Source of the DNA: Candidatus Saccharimonadota bacterium
GTDB taxonomy: Bacteria > Patescibacteriota > Saccharimonadia > Saccharimonadales > Saccharimonadaceae
Direction of reading: 5' to 3'
Length of the DNA stretch: 64,000 nucleotides
Assembly (NCBI GenBank): GCA_905372305.1
Contig: CAJPOP010000001.1
Coordinates: forward strand, 372,001 to 436,000
Part shown: piece after piece, positions 6,929 to 16,288 of the stretch
How positions within the stretch are numbered: position 1 is the first letter of the stretch
Layout of the letters: each line of letters begins with the position of its first letter
Notes under the pieces: model-generated
The model's input: the letters and a program-made list of their open reading frames with translations, nothing else
Databases searched by the model: none
Told to the model about the DNA's origin: nothing
Program-made: the position numbers and the translations under genes

Positions 6929-9496
6929 AAAGTCAGCCTAAATCTTATCAAACAATTGATTAATTTTGAATTACCGCCGGTGGATGAGTTGGTGGCGCGG
7001 GTCAATCAACAGCTTGGCGGTGTCGAAGAAGTGGTCGACCTGAAAGCCAAGTACGATGGTGCGCGAGTCGTTCGGGTGGTTGAATGCGCCAAGCACCCTA
7101 ATGCTGATCGACTGAGTGTAACCAAGATTGATGATGGCGGCGTGGTAGCGGATGTGCCGCGTGATGAGAACGGTCTGGTGCAGGTGGTCTGCGGTGCGCC
7201 GAATGTTCATGCGGATATGTGGGCGATTTGGCTGCCGCCGAAAAGCGCGGTGCCGGCGAGTTTTGATGACGACGAGCCATTTGTGTTGGACGCGCGACCA
7301 CTGCGCGGCGTGCTCAGTCAGGGCATGTTGGCGGCGGCTGACGAGCTGGATATCGGCACGGATCATGAAGGAATTATTGAGATTCACGAACATGACGTAC
7401 CAGCGGGAGTTGAGCTAAGCGTGGGGGCAAGTTTCGCGGAAACGTTTGGTCTAGACGACTACGTGCTGGATATCGAAAATAAAATGTTTACGCACCGGCC
7501 GGATTGTTTTGGGCAACTCGGCGTGGCGCGCGAGATTGCTGGGATTTTTCATCAGCAGTTTGTCAGTCCTGAGTGGTATAAATCAGAGCAGAAGTTTGCT
7601 GAGGCCGAAGGTCTAGAATTGACAGTAACGAACGATGTGTCAGAATTAGTGCCGCGATTCATGGCGGTGGCGATTCGCAATGTTACCGTGCAACCGAGTC
7701 CACTGTGGCTACAATGTCAGTTGGTGGCGATGGGCGGCAAGCCGATTAACAACATTGTTGACGCGACAAATTACATTATGCTGATGACAGCGCAGCCAAC
7801 GCATGCCTATGATTATGACAAATTGCGCGGGTCTACACTTGGGGCACGGCTGGCTCGTGACGGCGAGAAAGTCAGTCTGCTCAATGGCAAAGAATATGAG
7901 CTGACGAGTGACGACATCGTCATTGCTGACGGCGAGGGGGTGATTGGTCTGGCGGGAATTATGGGCGGTGCCGACACTGAGGTTTCAAGTGATACTAAAA
8001 ATATCGTCCTCGAATGTGCTAATTTTGATATGTATGCACTGCGCCGCACCGCCATGCGTCACGGTATTTTTACCGATGCATTGACGCGGTTTAATAAGGG
8101 CCAGTCACCACTGCAAAATGCTGCCGTATTGAAGCAGCTGATGAGTATGGTTGGCGGCGTGCAGGCGAGCGAAGTGTTTGATAAGCGCAACGATCGCCTG
8201 ATGGTCATGCAGCGCGATTCGCGAGTTACATTTGGCTCTGCTGGCAAGGAAACCATCTCGATTTTCGATTGGGGCGCAGTGACTGGTGTCTTAGTGTTGG
8301 AAAGTACTTTTGTGAATGAACGTTTGGGCACAGAATTTTCGCCGCAAGAAATCTGCCGTATATTAAAGAATGTTGAAATTAAGGCACATGAGGAACCCGA
8401 GCCAAGTACGCCTTATCAATTTGAAGTAATCGCGCCATTCTGGCGCACCGACATTGAGCTGCCGGAGGATATTGTCGAAGAAGTTGGCCGGCTGTATGGC
8501 TTTGATAAACTACCGCGCCAATTGCCAATGCGCAGCATCAAGCCAGCGCCAAAAAGCCCGCGCCGCCAGCTCAAGCAGGCGATTCGCCAGAGTCTATCGC
8601 GCGCCGGCGCCAACGAAGTACTGACTTATAGTTTCGTCCACGAACGTGTCCTGAAAAACGCCGAACAAGACCCGAGCTGTGCCTATCGGTTAAGCAACGC
8701 CCTCAGTCCTGATTTACAATACTACCGCACCAGCGTGCTGCCGAGTTTGCTAGACAAAGTTCACGCCAATATCAAAGCCGGCCACGACGAGTTCATGTTG
8801 TTTGAAATCGGCAAAGTTCACGATAAAGAATTACCGCTTACCGACGAGAATCTACCAAGCGAGCAGACGTTTGTCGACGGTGTTTACGCTAGCAAAAAGC
8901 CGCGGGCGGGCGCGCCATTTTATAAAGCGAGGAAGTTGGTGGATAGGCTGTTGGCGGATATTAACGTTGAGGCTGATTTTGTGAAAATAGTAGAGTCTGG
9001 CGCGGATATGCCAGCGCCGTTTGACGGCCAGCGCAGCGCTTGGATTGTCGCAAAAAATGGTGACAAGCTGGGTATTGTTGGCGAATTATCTCAGACAGGG
9101 CGGCGCAATTTCAAGCTGCCAGATTACACGGCGGCGTTCTCGCTTGACATTGAAAAATTGCAAGTTTGTCTGACTGAAAATCGCGAACATAATTACCGGC
9201 CGCTGAGCCGCTATCCGTCAACGACGCGGGATATATCGCTGAAGATGCAGTCGGCGGTTGATTATGCGTCGGTGTATGCGTGCGCTGAGGAAGTTGCGAA
9301 GAAACACCGCGAATTGCAAATTAGTATCACGCCAATTGCGATTTATCAGCCGAAGGACGATGATTCAACAAAAACCGTAACCTTGAGTGTCAAATTTATT
9401 AGCGCCGAGCGAACCTTAGCGGATAAAGATACTGCGCCGATAATTGAAGAAATAGCAGCCATGGCAGCGGAAGAATTTGGTGCCGCGCAAGTTTAG
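6926..9496 (+). CDS. pheT: Phenylalanine-tRNA ligase beta subunit
   Basis: An 856-residue beta chain of the alpha2-beta2 enzyme that charges tRNA-Phe. Domains in order: N-terminal MKVSLNLIKQLI, an OB-fold tRNA-binding domain (about 40-155, with AKHPNADRLSVTKID), B3/4 editing domain (about 215-390), B5 domain, catalytic-like core (ELPEDIVEEVGRLYGFDKLP) and C-terminal FDX-ACB anticodon-binding domain (about 760-856, LSRYPSTTRDISLK). The length is slightly above the usual 790-820. The alpha subunit gene pheS is not adjacent or in this window. Likely expressed from a leaderless mRNA. Confidence 0.97.
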   Translation: MKVSLNLIKQLINFELPPVDELVARVNQQLGGVEEVVDLKAKYDGARVVRVVECAKHPNADRLSVTKIDDGGVVADVPRDENGLVQVVCGAPNVHADMWAIWLPPKSAVPASFDDDEPFVLDARPLRGVLSQGMLAAADELDIGTDHEGIIEIHEHDVPAGVELSVGASFAETFGLDDYVLDIENKMFTHRPDCFGQLGVAREIAGIFHQQFVSPEWYKSEQKFAEAEGLELTVTNDVSELVPRFMAVAIRNVTVQPSPLWLQCQLVAMGGKPINNIVDATNYIMLMTAQPTHAYDYDKLRGSTLGARLARDGEKVSLLNGKEYELTSDDIVIADGEGVIGLAGIMGGADTEVSSDTKNIVLECANFDMYALRRTAMRHGIFTDALTRFNKGQSPLQNAAVLKQLMSMVGGVQASEVFDKRNDRLMVMQRDSRVTFGSAGKETISIFDWGAVTGVLVLESTFVNERLGTEFSPQEICRILKNVEIKAHEEPEPSTPYQFEVIAPFWRTDIELPEDIVEEVGRLYGFDKLPRQLPMRSIKPAPKSPRRQLKQAIRQSLSRAGANEVLTYSFVHERVLKNAEQDPSCAYRLSNALSPDLQYYRTSVLPSLLDKVHANIKAGHDEFMLFEIGKVHDKELPLTDENLPSEQTFVDGVYASKKPRAGAPFYKARKLVDRLLADINVEADFVKIVESGADMPAPFDGQRSAWIVAKNGDKLGIVGELSQTGRRNFKLPDYTAAFSLDIEKLQVCLTENREHNYRPLSRYPSTTRDISLKMQSAVDYASVYACAEEVAKKHRELQISITPIAIYQPKDDDSTKTVTLSVKFISAERTLADKDTAPIIEEIAAMAAEEFGAAQV

Positions 9497-9504
9497 GCGG
9501 GCGA

Positions 9505-9533
9505 TTGTTGTGCTTGGTAAAAATTGTTATAAT
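9505..9533 (+). promoter_or_regulatory. Promoter of the FKBP-trxB-ppa operon
   Basis: TTGTTG (9505-9510) is 17 bases from TATAAT (9528-9533). An AAAGGAGG Shine-Dalgarno (about 9547-9554) precedes the ATG at 9558. Confidence 0.6.
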
Positions 9534-9557
9534 TGGAGAGGTAAATAAAGGAGGATT

Positions 9558-10232
9558 ATGGCAACGACGAAAAGCCAAAGGATAGGGATTTGGGTGATTG
9601 CTGGCATGATGTTTTTAGGAACAGTTGGCGGATTTATCGCTATGATGGTGCAGCCGGGCAATGACGCCAAAGATAAGGCTGAGCTGAAAAAAGCGCAGAA
9701 TACGTACACTAAGGCTGTTAATGAGCGGCAAAAAAAGGTTAAAGCGCAGGCGGAAGAATTGAGTGGTAAATATTATAGCCAATTTGCAGAATATGCTTCG
9801 CGTCCGGCGGAATTCAGCAATGATGAAGCTAAAGAGTTGAAGGTTGAAGACCTCGTGGCTGGCGAAGGTGCGGAAATAAAGAAAGATACTAAATTTGCAG
9901 TTTATTATATTGGTTGGAATCCAAAAGGCGAAGTCTTTGATCAGTCGATTGATGGTAAAAAATTAAAAGAACCTTTCTCAGTTGAAGGCTTAGCAAACGC
10001 GTCGGTGATTGAAGGCTGGAAGGAAGGCTTGATCGGTATGAGAATCGGCGGCGTCCGCGAGTTAGCGATTCCGTCAAGCAAGGCCTATGGCGAGAAAGGC
10101 CAGGGAGATAAAATCCCGGCAAACACGCCATTAAAGTTTGTGGTAATGGCAATCGACAAACCGGCAGAAATTCCTGAGCCAGAAATACCACCAGCATTGG
10201 AGAAATACTATAAGGAGCAATATGGGATTTAA
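9558..10232 (+). CDS. Membrane-anchored FKBP-type peptidyl-prolyl isomerase
   Basis: A 224-residue protein with one N-terminal membrane segment (about 8-30, IGIWVIAGMMFLGTVGGFIA), a charged helical linker (35-75) and a C-terminal FKBP domain (about 105-205). FKBP signatures are VYYIGWNPKGEVFDQS, VIEGWKEGLIGMRIGGVREL and IPSSKAYGEKGQG. It probably catalyses proline isomerisation on the outer face of the membrane. Its last 11 bases overlap the trxB start, so the two are coupled. Confidence 0.9.
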   Translation: MATTKSQRIGIWVIAGMMFLGTVGGFIAMMVQPGNDAKDKAELKKAQNTYTKAVNERQKKVKAQAEELSGKYYSQFAEYASRPAEFSNDEAKELKVEDLVAGEGAEIKKDTKFAVYYIGWNPKGEVFDQSIDGKKLKEPFSVEGLANASVIEGWKEGLIGMRIGGVRELAIPSSKAYGEKGQGDKIPANTPLKFVVMAIDKPAEIPEPEIPPALEKYYKEQYGI

Positions 10233-11163
10233 GGAGAGAGACGTAGTGATTGTCGGTGCTGGTCCAAGCGCGCTGACCGCAGCAATTTACCTGTCGCGTG
10301 AAGACGTGCCGACGACACTGTATGAACGCGGCGTGGTCGGCGGCATGGCAGCCATCACCGACCAAATCGACAATTATCCAGGTTTCGCCGAAGGCGTGAC
10401 CGGTATGAAATTGGCATCCGAACTGCAGCAGCAGGCTGAGCGATTTGGCGCGGATATTGAGTATGGCGACGTTACGGCGTTGAAGCAAGTTGATGGCGAA
10501 TTGGAATTGACAGTTGATGGCCAGCCAGTGCGGGCCAAAGCGGTATTGCTGGCGACCGGCTCAAATCATCGCAAGCTGGGCGTACCGGGCGAAGATGAAT
10601 TGTATGGCCGCGGCGTGCATTACTGCGCGACGTGCGACGGCGCATTCTACCGCGACAAGCGCTTGATTGTCGTTGGCGGCGGTAACTCGGCGGTGCAGGA
10701 AGCGATATTTTTGACTCGCTACGCCAGCCACGTTGACCTATTAGTGCGCAGTAAATTGCGCGCCAGCGATGTCTTGCAAAAAGAGCTGCAAAAGTATGTC
10801 GATGAGGGCAAAATTACCGTCCATATCGGTGCGACGACTGATGAAATTATCGTCAAAGACGACAAATTCTACGGTGTCAAATCGACCCAAAACGGCGAGC
10901 AGAGAGAATTTACCGCAGACGGCTTATTTGTTTTCATCGGCCTCATTCCGAACACGCAGTTTTTGGCAGACTCAGATGTTGAGTTGGACCTCGGCGGACA
11001 CATCATCACCGACGAACATTTGCATACCAACATTCCTGGCGTCTTTGCTTCGGGCGACGTACGTTCGGGCGCAACCATGCAAATCGCTTCGGCGGTCGGC
11101 GAGGGTGCAGTGGCGGCACTGCAAATTCGTGAATATTTACAAGAAAAAGCCAGAGAGGAGTAG
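10222..11163 (+). CDS. trxB: Thioredoxin-disulfide reductase
   Basis: A 313-residue FAD/NADPH flavoenzyme. The N-terminal FAD site VGAGPSALTAAIY, the redox-active YCATCDGAFY (Cys-Ala-Thr-Cys) and the NADPH site VVGGGNSAVQEA are all present, as is the C-terminal FAD motif PGVFASGDVRSG. The length is typical. It starts inside the end of the FKBP gene (AAGGAGCAATATG) and is followed three bases later by ppa. Confidence 0.96.
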   Translation: MGFKERDVVIVGAGPSALTAAIYLSREDVPTTLYERGVVGGMAAITDQIDNYPGFAEGVTGMKLASELQQQAERFGADIEYGDVTALKQVDGELELTVDGQPVRAKAVLLATGSNHRKLGVPGEDELYGRGVHYCATCDGAFYRDKRLIVVGGGNSAVQEAIFLTRYASHVDLLVRSKLRASDVLQKELQKYVDEGKITVHIGATTDEIIVKDDKFYGVKSTQNGEQREFTADGLFVFIGLIPNTQFLADSDVELDLGGHIITDEHLHTNIPGVFASGDVRSGATMQIASAVGEGAVAALQIREYLQEKAREE

Positions 11164-11166
11164 TAT

Positions 11167-11700
11167 ATGGCAGATTTTAACCAAGTATTAACCCCGGGAA
11201 ACTATCAGGACGGCGAAGTTACCGTTGTCGTAGAGATTCCGGCTGGGTCGAATCATAAAATTGAATGGGATCGGAAAGTTGGCGTTATGCGGCTGGACCG
11301 GGTTGATCCGGCGATTTTTGCCAAACCGACTAATTATGGTTTCATTCCGCAGACATTGGATGAGGACGGCGATGAGTTGGACGTGCTGTTGGTAACAGAC
11401 ACGCCGCTGACGACCGGGCTGGTGGTCGAGGCGCGAATCCTCGGCGTGATGAAGTTTGTTGATGACGATGAGGTTGATGATAAAATTATCGCGGTGCCAA
11501 GCGACGATCGCCATAATGGCAATGCTATTCAGTCGTTGGAGGACTTGCCGGCGCAGCTGATTAAGCAAATTGAATTCCATTTCAATCACTACAAGGATTT
11601 GAAGAAGCCAGGTTCGACCATTGTCAAGGAATTTGCTGGCGTTGATGCCGCCAAGCAGGTCGTGGCGGCGGCGATTGAGCGCTGGAACGAGCAGGCGTAA
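11167..11700 (+). CDS. ppa: Inorganic pyrophosphatase, soluble class I
   Basis: A 177-residue metal-dependent enzyme that hydrolyses pyrophosphate to phosphate and drives biosynthesis. Motifs: EIPAGSNHKIEWD at the N-terminus, YGFIPQT and the DEDGDELDVLLV metal-binding segment (family signature D-x-D-P-x-D with Pro replaced by Glu). The C-terminal block HYKDLKKPG is normal. Last gene of the FKBP-trxB-ppa unit. An AGAGGAG Shine-Dalgarno lies within the end of trxB. Confidence 0.95.
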   Translation: MADFNQVLTPGNYQDGEVTVVVEIPAGSNHKIEWDRKVGVMRLDRVDPAIFAKPTNYGFIPQTLDEDGDELDVLLVTDTPLTTGLVVEARILGVMKFVDDDEVDDKIIAVPSDDRHNGNAIQSLEDLPAQLIKQIEFHFNHYKDLKKPGSTIVKEFAGVDAAKQVVAAAIERWNEQA

Positions 11701-12034
11701 TGCAAACTAACTTGTAAAGTAAAGCGACATCGCGTCTTACCGAGAATCGGGTATGCGTGTTTGTTGCAGTGTGACCGTCAGTCTCTCCGACAAGTCGATA
11801 GTTCTGCGGACGGCGTTGCCGGATGTACTCGACTTGGAGGAGACGGCTGGAAGACGAACCGCAGCAGCTGCTCCACCGTCCCCCGCCAGAGCACACTCTT
11901 CGCTTGGATCTCCACCGGAGATTCCTCGCGAGCGTTCGGGTTGGAACGTCCGCTCTTCGCGAACGTTCCACAGTCTCTGGCGGAGGAGGTGCCGCGACCG
12001 TCATAGCCTCTGGGATGAGGTGTGAGTGTTTTGC
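11701..12034. repeat. Intergenic region with palindromic element (copy A)
   Basis: A GC-rich structured gap between two converging genes (ppa and the RelA/SpoT gene). The core 11881-11988 is a nested inverted repeat: outer arms CCCCGCCAGAG (11881-11891) and CTCTGGCGGAGGAG (11975-11988), an 8-bp stem TGGAACGT / ACGTTCCA (11942-11949, 11963-11970) and ATCTCC-ACC-GGAGAT (11908-11922). The reverse complement aligns over its whole length with 27911-28017 inside the rnhB-yraN gene (18 differences in 108 positions by hand). The open frames across it are by-products of the GC-rich repeat and I do not call them genes. Confidence 0.75.
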
Positions 12035-13558
12035 TTACCGTCGAAACAACGATGAAACACCGTCGGTTAAGCCGGTCAGGTGTGCGAGCACGCCGCCGCT
12101 TTTTGACAGTTGCATGCGCAGTTTGGTTTTGGCATGCGGCGTGATAACCATATCGCGCCAGGCTGGTTTGGGCTTGGCTGATTTGCTGGTCAAAACTTCG
12201 ACGACGTCGCCATGCTGCAATTCATAAGTGAACGGCTTCATAACGCCATTGACCTTAAAGCCGCTGGCGTGCGCTGCGATGTCGGAGTGAATGCGGTAAG
12301 CATAATCCAGCGGGAAGGCGCCGCGCGGCAAGTCATAAATATCACCTTTGGGCGAATAGACGAAGATTCGATCCTCAAACAGCTTCATGCGGAATTTTTC
12401 TGAATCAAAGGCTTTACCCTCGCGTGCCCGAGCTGCCGTCTCCTGTAGATCGCGAATCCATGCCAAATCCGTCGGCAGCGCCGCGATTCGCCCCTTTCGG
12501 TAGGCGTCGGTCATTTTCTGCTCGTTATAATGGAAACTGGCCGCCAAACCGCGCTCGGCATATTCATGCATGTCTTGGGTGCGGATCTGGAACTCGACGA
12601 TCTGCCCAGTCGGTGTTTGCACCGTCGTGTGTAAGCTCTGGTAGCCGTTCGGTTTAGGGTTGGCGACATAATCTTTGATGCGCTCGTAAAACGGCTGGTA
12701 CATGTCGTGCAGCACGCCCAGTACCAGATAGCCGGTTGCTAAATCGTCAACGATAACACGCAGGGCGATCAGATCGTAAATCTTATCAATATCGCCAACG
12801 CGGTCGAGCTTCTTAAATAAGCTATATACGCTTTTCACCCGGCCGTCCATCTCAAACTGCAGACTCTCATTCTGGAGGCGCGCCGTAACGTCGCGGCGGA
12901 CTTTGGCGAGTTTGCGCTGGCTTTTCTTTAGGCGGCTATCCATCAGGCTCTTAGTACGCTGAAAATCCTTGGGCATCAAAAACCGAAAGCTTAACTCTTC
13001 CAGCTGCACGCGGACGCGCCCCATATTCAGCCGATCCGCCAACGGCGCAAAGACTTCAATTGTCTCGCGGGCGATTTTCTTCTGCTTGTCGCGCGGCATA
13101 TATTGAAGCGTACGCATATTATGCAGCCGATCGGCCAGCTTGATAATAATCACTCGGATGTCCTCGCCGACCGCGATCATCAGCTTGGCAAGGTTGTCCT
13201 TGGTGTGCGGCAAGTAGCTATCAAGACTGCGCATACCAGCGCGCGCCTGCGACACCTTGGTCACGCCGTCAACCAGAAAGGCGATGTCGCGGCCAAATAA
13301 ACTCTCCAGCTCGTCCAGCGTTGCATCGGTATCCTCGACTGTATCATGCAGCACACCAGCGATCACCGTGTCAATATCCATACCCCATTCCACTAAAATC
13401 CCAGCCACCGCCAGCGGGTGTGTGATGTACGGTTCGCCGCTTTTGCGTTTTTGGCCGGCGTGCTTTTTAGTAGCGTAATCAATAGCACTGTCTAATACCA
13501 GTACCGGTATCTCGTCGTACTGCGGTGCTGCCAGATCCAATAATTCCTCGCGCGTCAT
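12035..13558 (-). CDS. Bifunctional (p)ppGpp synthetase/hydrolase, RelA/SpoT family
   Basis: A 507-residue stringent-response enzyme. N-terminal HD hydrolase domain (AGVLHDTVEDT gives the His-Asp pair), then RelA/SpoT synthetase domain (about 215-330, with NPKPNGYQSLHTTV), then a TGS domain (about 385-450, IFVYSPKGDIYDLPRGA). The C-terminal helical, zinc-finger and ACT domains of long RelA/SpoT proteins (700+ residues) are absent, so regulation through stalled ribosomes is probably reduced. The start MTREELLD at 13558 is preferred to an in-frame TTG at 13573, because the TTG overlaps the -10 TATAAT. That box lies six bases before the ATG. Confidence 0.93.
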   Translation of the reverse strand: MTREELLDLAAPQYDEIPVLVLDSAIDYATKKHAGQKRKSGEPYITHPLAVAGILVEWGMDIDTVIAGVLHDTVEDTDATLDELESLFGRDIAFLVDGVTKVSQARAGMRSLDSYLPHTKDNLAKLMIAVGEDIRVIIIKLADRLHNMRTLQYMPRDKQKKIARETIEVFAPLADRLNMGRVRVQLEELSFRFLMPKDFQRTKSLMDSRLKKSQRKLAKVRRDVTARLQNESLQFEMDGRVKSVYSLFKKLDRVGDIDKIYDLIALRVIVDDLATGYLVLGVLHDMYQPFYERIKDYVANPKPNGYQSLHTTVQTPTGQIVEFQIRTQDMHEYAERGLAASFHYNEQKMTDAYRKGRIAALPTDLAWIRDLQETAARAREGKAFDSEKFRMKLFEDRIFVYSPKGDIYDLPRGAFPLDYAYRIHSDIAAHASGFKVNGVMKPFTYELQHGDVVEVLTSKSAKPKPAWRDMVITPHAKTKLRMQLSKSGGVLAHLTGLTDGVSSLFRR

Positions 13559-13587
13559 AGTTTTATTATACAACTTTGTAGTATAAT
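13556..13587. promoter_or_regulatory. Divergent promoters of RelA/SpoT gene and gap
   Basis: On the minus strand TATAAT (13570-13565) is six bases from the ATG at 13558, a leaderless arrangement. On the plus strand TATAAT (13582-13587) serves gap, which has a leader and a GGGAGGG Shine-Dalgarno at about 13610-13616. Confidence 0.6.
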
Positions 13588-13624
13588 TAGAGAAAAGCTA
13601 ATGCTACTTGGGAGGGATAATTAC

Positions 13625-14642
<1,018 letters not shown>

Positions 14643-14647
<5 letters not shown>

Positions 14648-14740
14648 TTCCGTATAATTTCCTATGAAAATAGCCCACCGAAAGGCTCAAGCCGAGGCTT
14701 ATAAAAGCCTTCCAGGCAAGCTATTTTCCGGTGGGCTTTA
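14643..14740. ncRNA. Structured element C, 3' end of minus-strand cassette
   Basis: Begins AATAATTCC (14643-14651), then the block TAGCCCACCGAA (14671-14682) and CTCAAGCCGA (14686-14695), also found at 18128-18152. Helices seen: AGGCTT-ATAA-AAGCCT (14695-14710); GCCCACCG with CGGTGGGC (14673-14680, 14729-14736); GAAAATAG with CTATTTTC (14666-14673, 14721-14728). The last two interleave, so they are either a pseudoknot or alternative folds. On the minus strand GGTGGGCTATTTTC looks like a terminator end for the small gene upstream; on the plus strand it follows gap. A non-coding or terminator role is inferred. Confidence 0.5.
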
Positions 14741-14774
14741 ACGACGAGTATGTTTCGCCGTATCGCCCTTATCG

Positions 14775-14990
14775 TCAAGGGTGCTCAGGGAGGTAAGCGT
14801 CGATCCCTCTGCCGAGGAAGAAATCGAGCCGGTCGATGTTGTGGGTGAGCTGATGCCACCCGCACTCCTCACATTCGACGCAGAGAGTATCTGCGTCGAA
14901 TCCGATCAGTCTCCAGGTAAACTTTCGAGAAGGAAAGAAAATACTTTCCTTCTGAGGAAATTCTCCCTTGTGTGTGCAAATCTTCTCCAT
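14775..14990 (-). CDS. Small Cys-containing protein of cassette C
   Basis: A 71-residue protein that I do not recognise. The ATG at 14990 has AAGGAGAGG just upstream, and a clear promoter lies 80-110 bases further up. The sequence includes CVECEECGW, where the cysteine spacing could bind a metal, plus single Cys and His residues near the N-terminus. There is no signal peptide. The DNA is rich in perfect inverted repeats: 12 bp at 14873-14901 and 10 bp at 14928-14953. Codons end mostly in C or G, unlike neighbouring metabolic genes. Confidence 0.6.
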   Translation of the reverse strand: MEKICTHKGEFPQKESIFFPSRKFTWRLIGFDADTLCVECEECGWHQLTHNIDRLDFFLGRGIDAYLPEHP

Positions 14991-15013
14991 TGTTCCTCTC
15001 CTTTCAGAGAGCT

Positions 15014-15100
15014 CTCGAAGCTAAAGGGCGACTTCCGCCCTCAGACAAAACTTCGAGCAAAAGTTAATATATATATATCATACTGGTCACAAAATGTCAA
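15014..15100 (-). promoter_or_regulatory. Promoter and 5' hairpin of cassette C
   Basis: On the minus strand TTGACA (15100-15095), 17 bases, then TATATA (15077-15072) preceded by TGA. The leader carries a two-part hairpin: outer stem CTCGAAG/CTTCGAG (15051-15057 with 15014-15020) and inner GGGCG-GAAGT-CGCCC. The same promoter and inner hairpin recur at 18539-18618, with different but complementary outer-stem bases. Confidence 0.7.
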
Positions 15101-15176
15101 TACTTTTTGTCAAATAGGCATGCTCCACCTCTGGAAAAATCTCCAACTTTCCCTTGCAAAAATCGCCGAAACCGCT

Positions 15177-15191
15177 TATACTAAAACCATG
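15177..15191 (+). promoter_or_regulatory. Leaderless-type promoter of rpiB
   Basis: TTGCAA (15154-15159), 17 bases, TATACT (15177-15182), six bases, ATG (15189). No Shine-Dalgarno. Confidence 0.6.
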
Positions 15192-15641
15192 AAAATCTAT
15201 CTCGGATCAGACCATCGCGGCTTTTTATTGAAAGAAAAAGTGTTCGCATATTTGGCGAAGAATGGTTATGATGTCGAGGATGTTGGCGGCGTGGAATTGA
15301 ACCCAGACGATGATTTTCCGCAATTTGCCCAAGCGGCGGCGTTGAAAGTTATCGGTGATGACAGTAAAGACCCGCGGGCGATTTTGATTTGCGGCGGTGG
15401 TCAAGGCATGTGTATGGCAGCTAACCGTTTTAAGGGAATCCGCGCCAGCGTGATTTGGGATGCCTTTGAAGCGAAGATGACGCGTAATGATAACGACTCG
15501 AATGTGTTATGCCTGCCTGCGCGAATTTTGGAAGATGACAAGGCGGCTTGGAAAGGTATCATTGAGACGTGGTTAAATACACCGTATGCTAATGCTCCGC
15601 GGTTTAATCGGCGCAATGCGCAGTTGGATGAGTTATCATGA
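15189..15641 (+). CDS. rpiB: Ribose-5-phosphate isomerase B (RpiB/LacAB family)
   Basis: A 150-residue enzyme that interconverts ribose-5-phosphate and ribulose-5-phosphate. MKIYLGSDHRGFLLKEK is the family N-terminus (Asp and His in SDHRG bind substrate), and ICGGGQGMCMAANRFKGIRA matches the conserved C-G-T-G-x-G-x-x-x-x-A-N-K motif with slight changes. The start at 15189 is set by the family N-terminus and the promoter; the open frame upstream is cassette DNA. The last four bases overlap rpe (ATGA), so the two are coupled. Confidence 0.93.
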   Translation: MKIYLGSDHRGFLLKEKVFAYLAKNGYDVEDVGGVELNPDDDFPQFAQAAALKVIGDDSKDPRAILICGGGQGMCMAANRFKGIRASVIWDAFEAKMTRNDNDSNVLCLPARILEDDKAAWKGIIETWLNTPYANAPRFNRRNAQLDELS

Positions 15642-16285
15642 GCGCCGTAATTACGCCAGCGATTTTAGCAGAAAACGCTGCTCAGTATAAAGAGCAAGTC
15701 GATAGAATCACCGGTTTCGCCGAGCGTGTGCATATTGATATTTCTGACGGCGAATTTGCGCCGACGCTAACGGTTAGTATTCCGGAATTGTGGGCGCCTG
15801 AGGGATGGATGGTCGATATTCACGCGATGGTTGATAAGCTTGATGAGTATATCCCAAAGCTGATTGCTCTGCGGCCAAATATGATTATCGTGCATGCCGA
15901 GGCTAAGGGCGATGTCCAAACGACGCTCACGCAGATTCGACAAGCTGGAATTAATGCTGGGTTGGCTTTGCTTCGCTCCACAGTGCCGCGAACCGTTGAG
16001 GAAATGATAAAATTAGCCGATCACGTGATGATTTTTAGCGGCGAGCTGGGCAGATTCGGCGGTAATGCCAGCCTGATGCAGTTGGAGAAAATCCGCTTGA
16101 TTAAGTCAATTAATCCAGGGGTAGAAATTGGCTGGGACGGGGGCGTGTCGATTGATAATGCGTATAGCTTGGTGCAGGGCGGCGTCAATGTGCTTAATGT
16201 CGGCGGTGTTATTCAGAAAGCATCAGATCCGCATGCTATTTTCTCCAAGCTCCAGCAGGAAATTAGCAAAACGAGTGTTTTGTAA
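15638..16285 (+). CDS. rpe: Ribulose-phosphate 3-epimerase
   Basis: A 215-residue TIM-barrel enzyme that interconverts ribulose-5-phosphate and xylulose-5-phosphate. HIDISDGEFAPTLT corresponds to the metal-binding H-I-D-V-M-D-G-x-F-V-P motif, DIHAMV to D-x-H-L-M and IGWDGGVSIDNA to the phosphate-binding loop. Several positions are divergent, so a related sugar-phosphate epimerase is possible. Its place between rpiB and transketolase supports the pentose phosphate role. Confidence 0.85.
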   Translation: MSAVITPAILAENAAQYKEQVDRITGFAERVHIDISDGEFAPTLTVSIPELWAPEGWMVDIHAMVDKLDEYIPKLIALRPNMIIVHAEAKGDVQTTLTQIRQAGINAGLALLRSTVPRTVEEMIKLADHVMIFSGELGRFGGNASLMQLEKIRLIKSINPGVEIGWDGGVSIDNAYSLVQGGVNVLNVGGVIQKASDPHAIFSKLQQEISKTSVL

Positions 16286-16288
16286 ATT

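Noticed and set aside
11753..12025. Open frames across the ppa-relA gap (both strands)
   Set aside because: They exist because the palindromic GC-rich repeat lacks stops. No ribosome sites or promoters fit, and composition is low-complexity Arg/Ser/Pro.
14781..15188. N-terminal extension of rpiB in the open frame
   Set aside because: RpiB proteins begin with M-K-I-x-x-G-S-D-H, and the promoter lies just before 15189; the upstream frame is antisense to the cassette gene.
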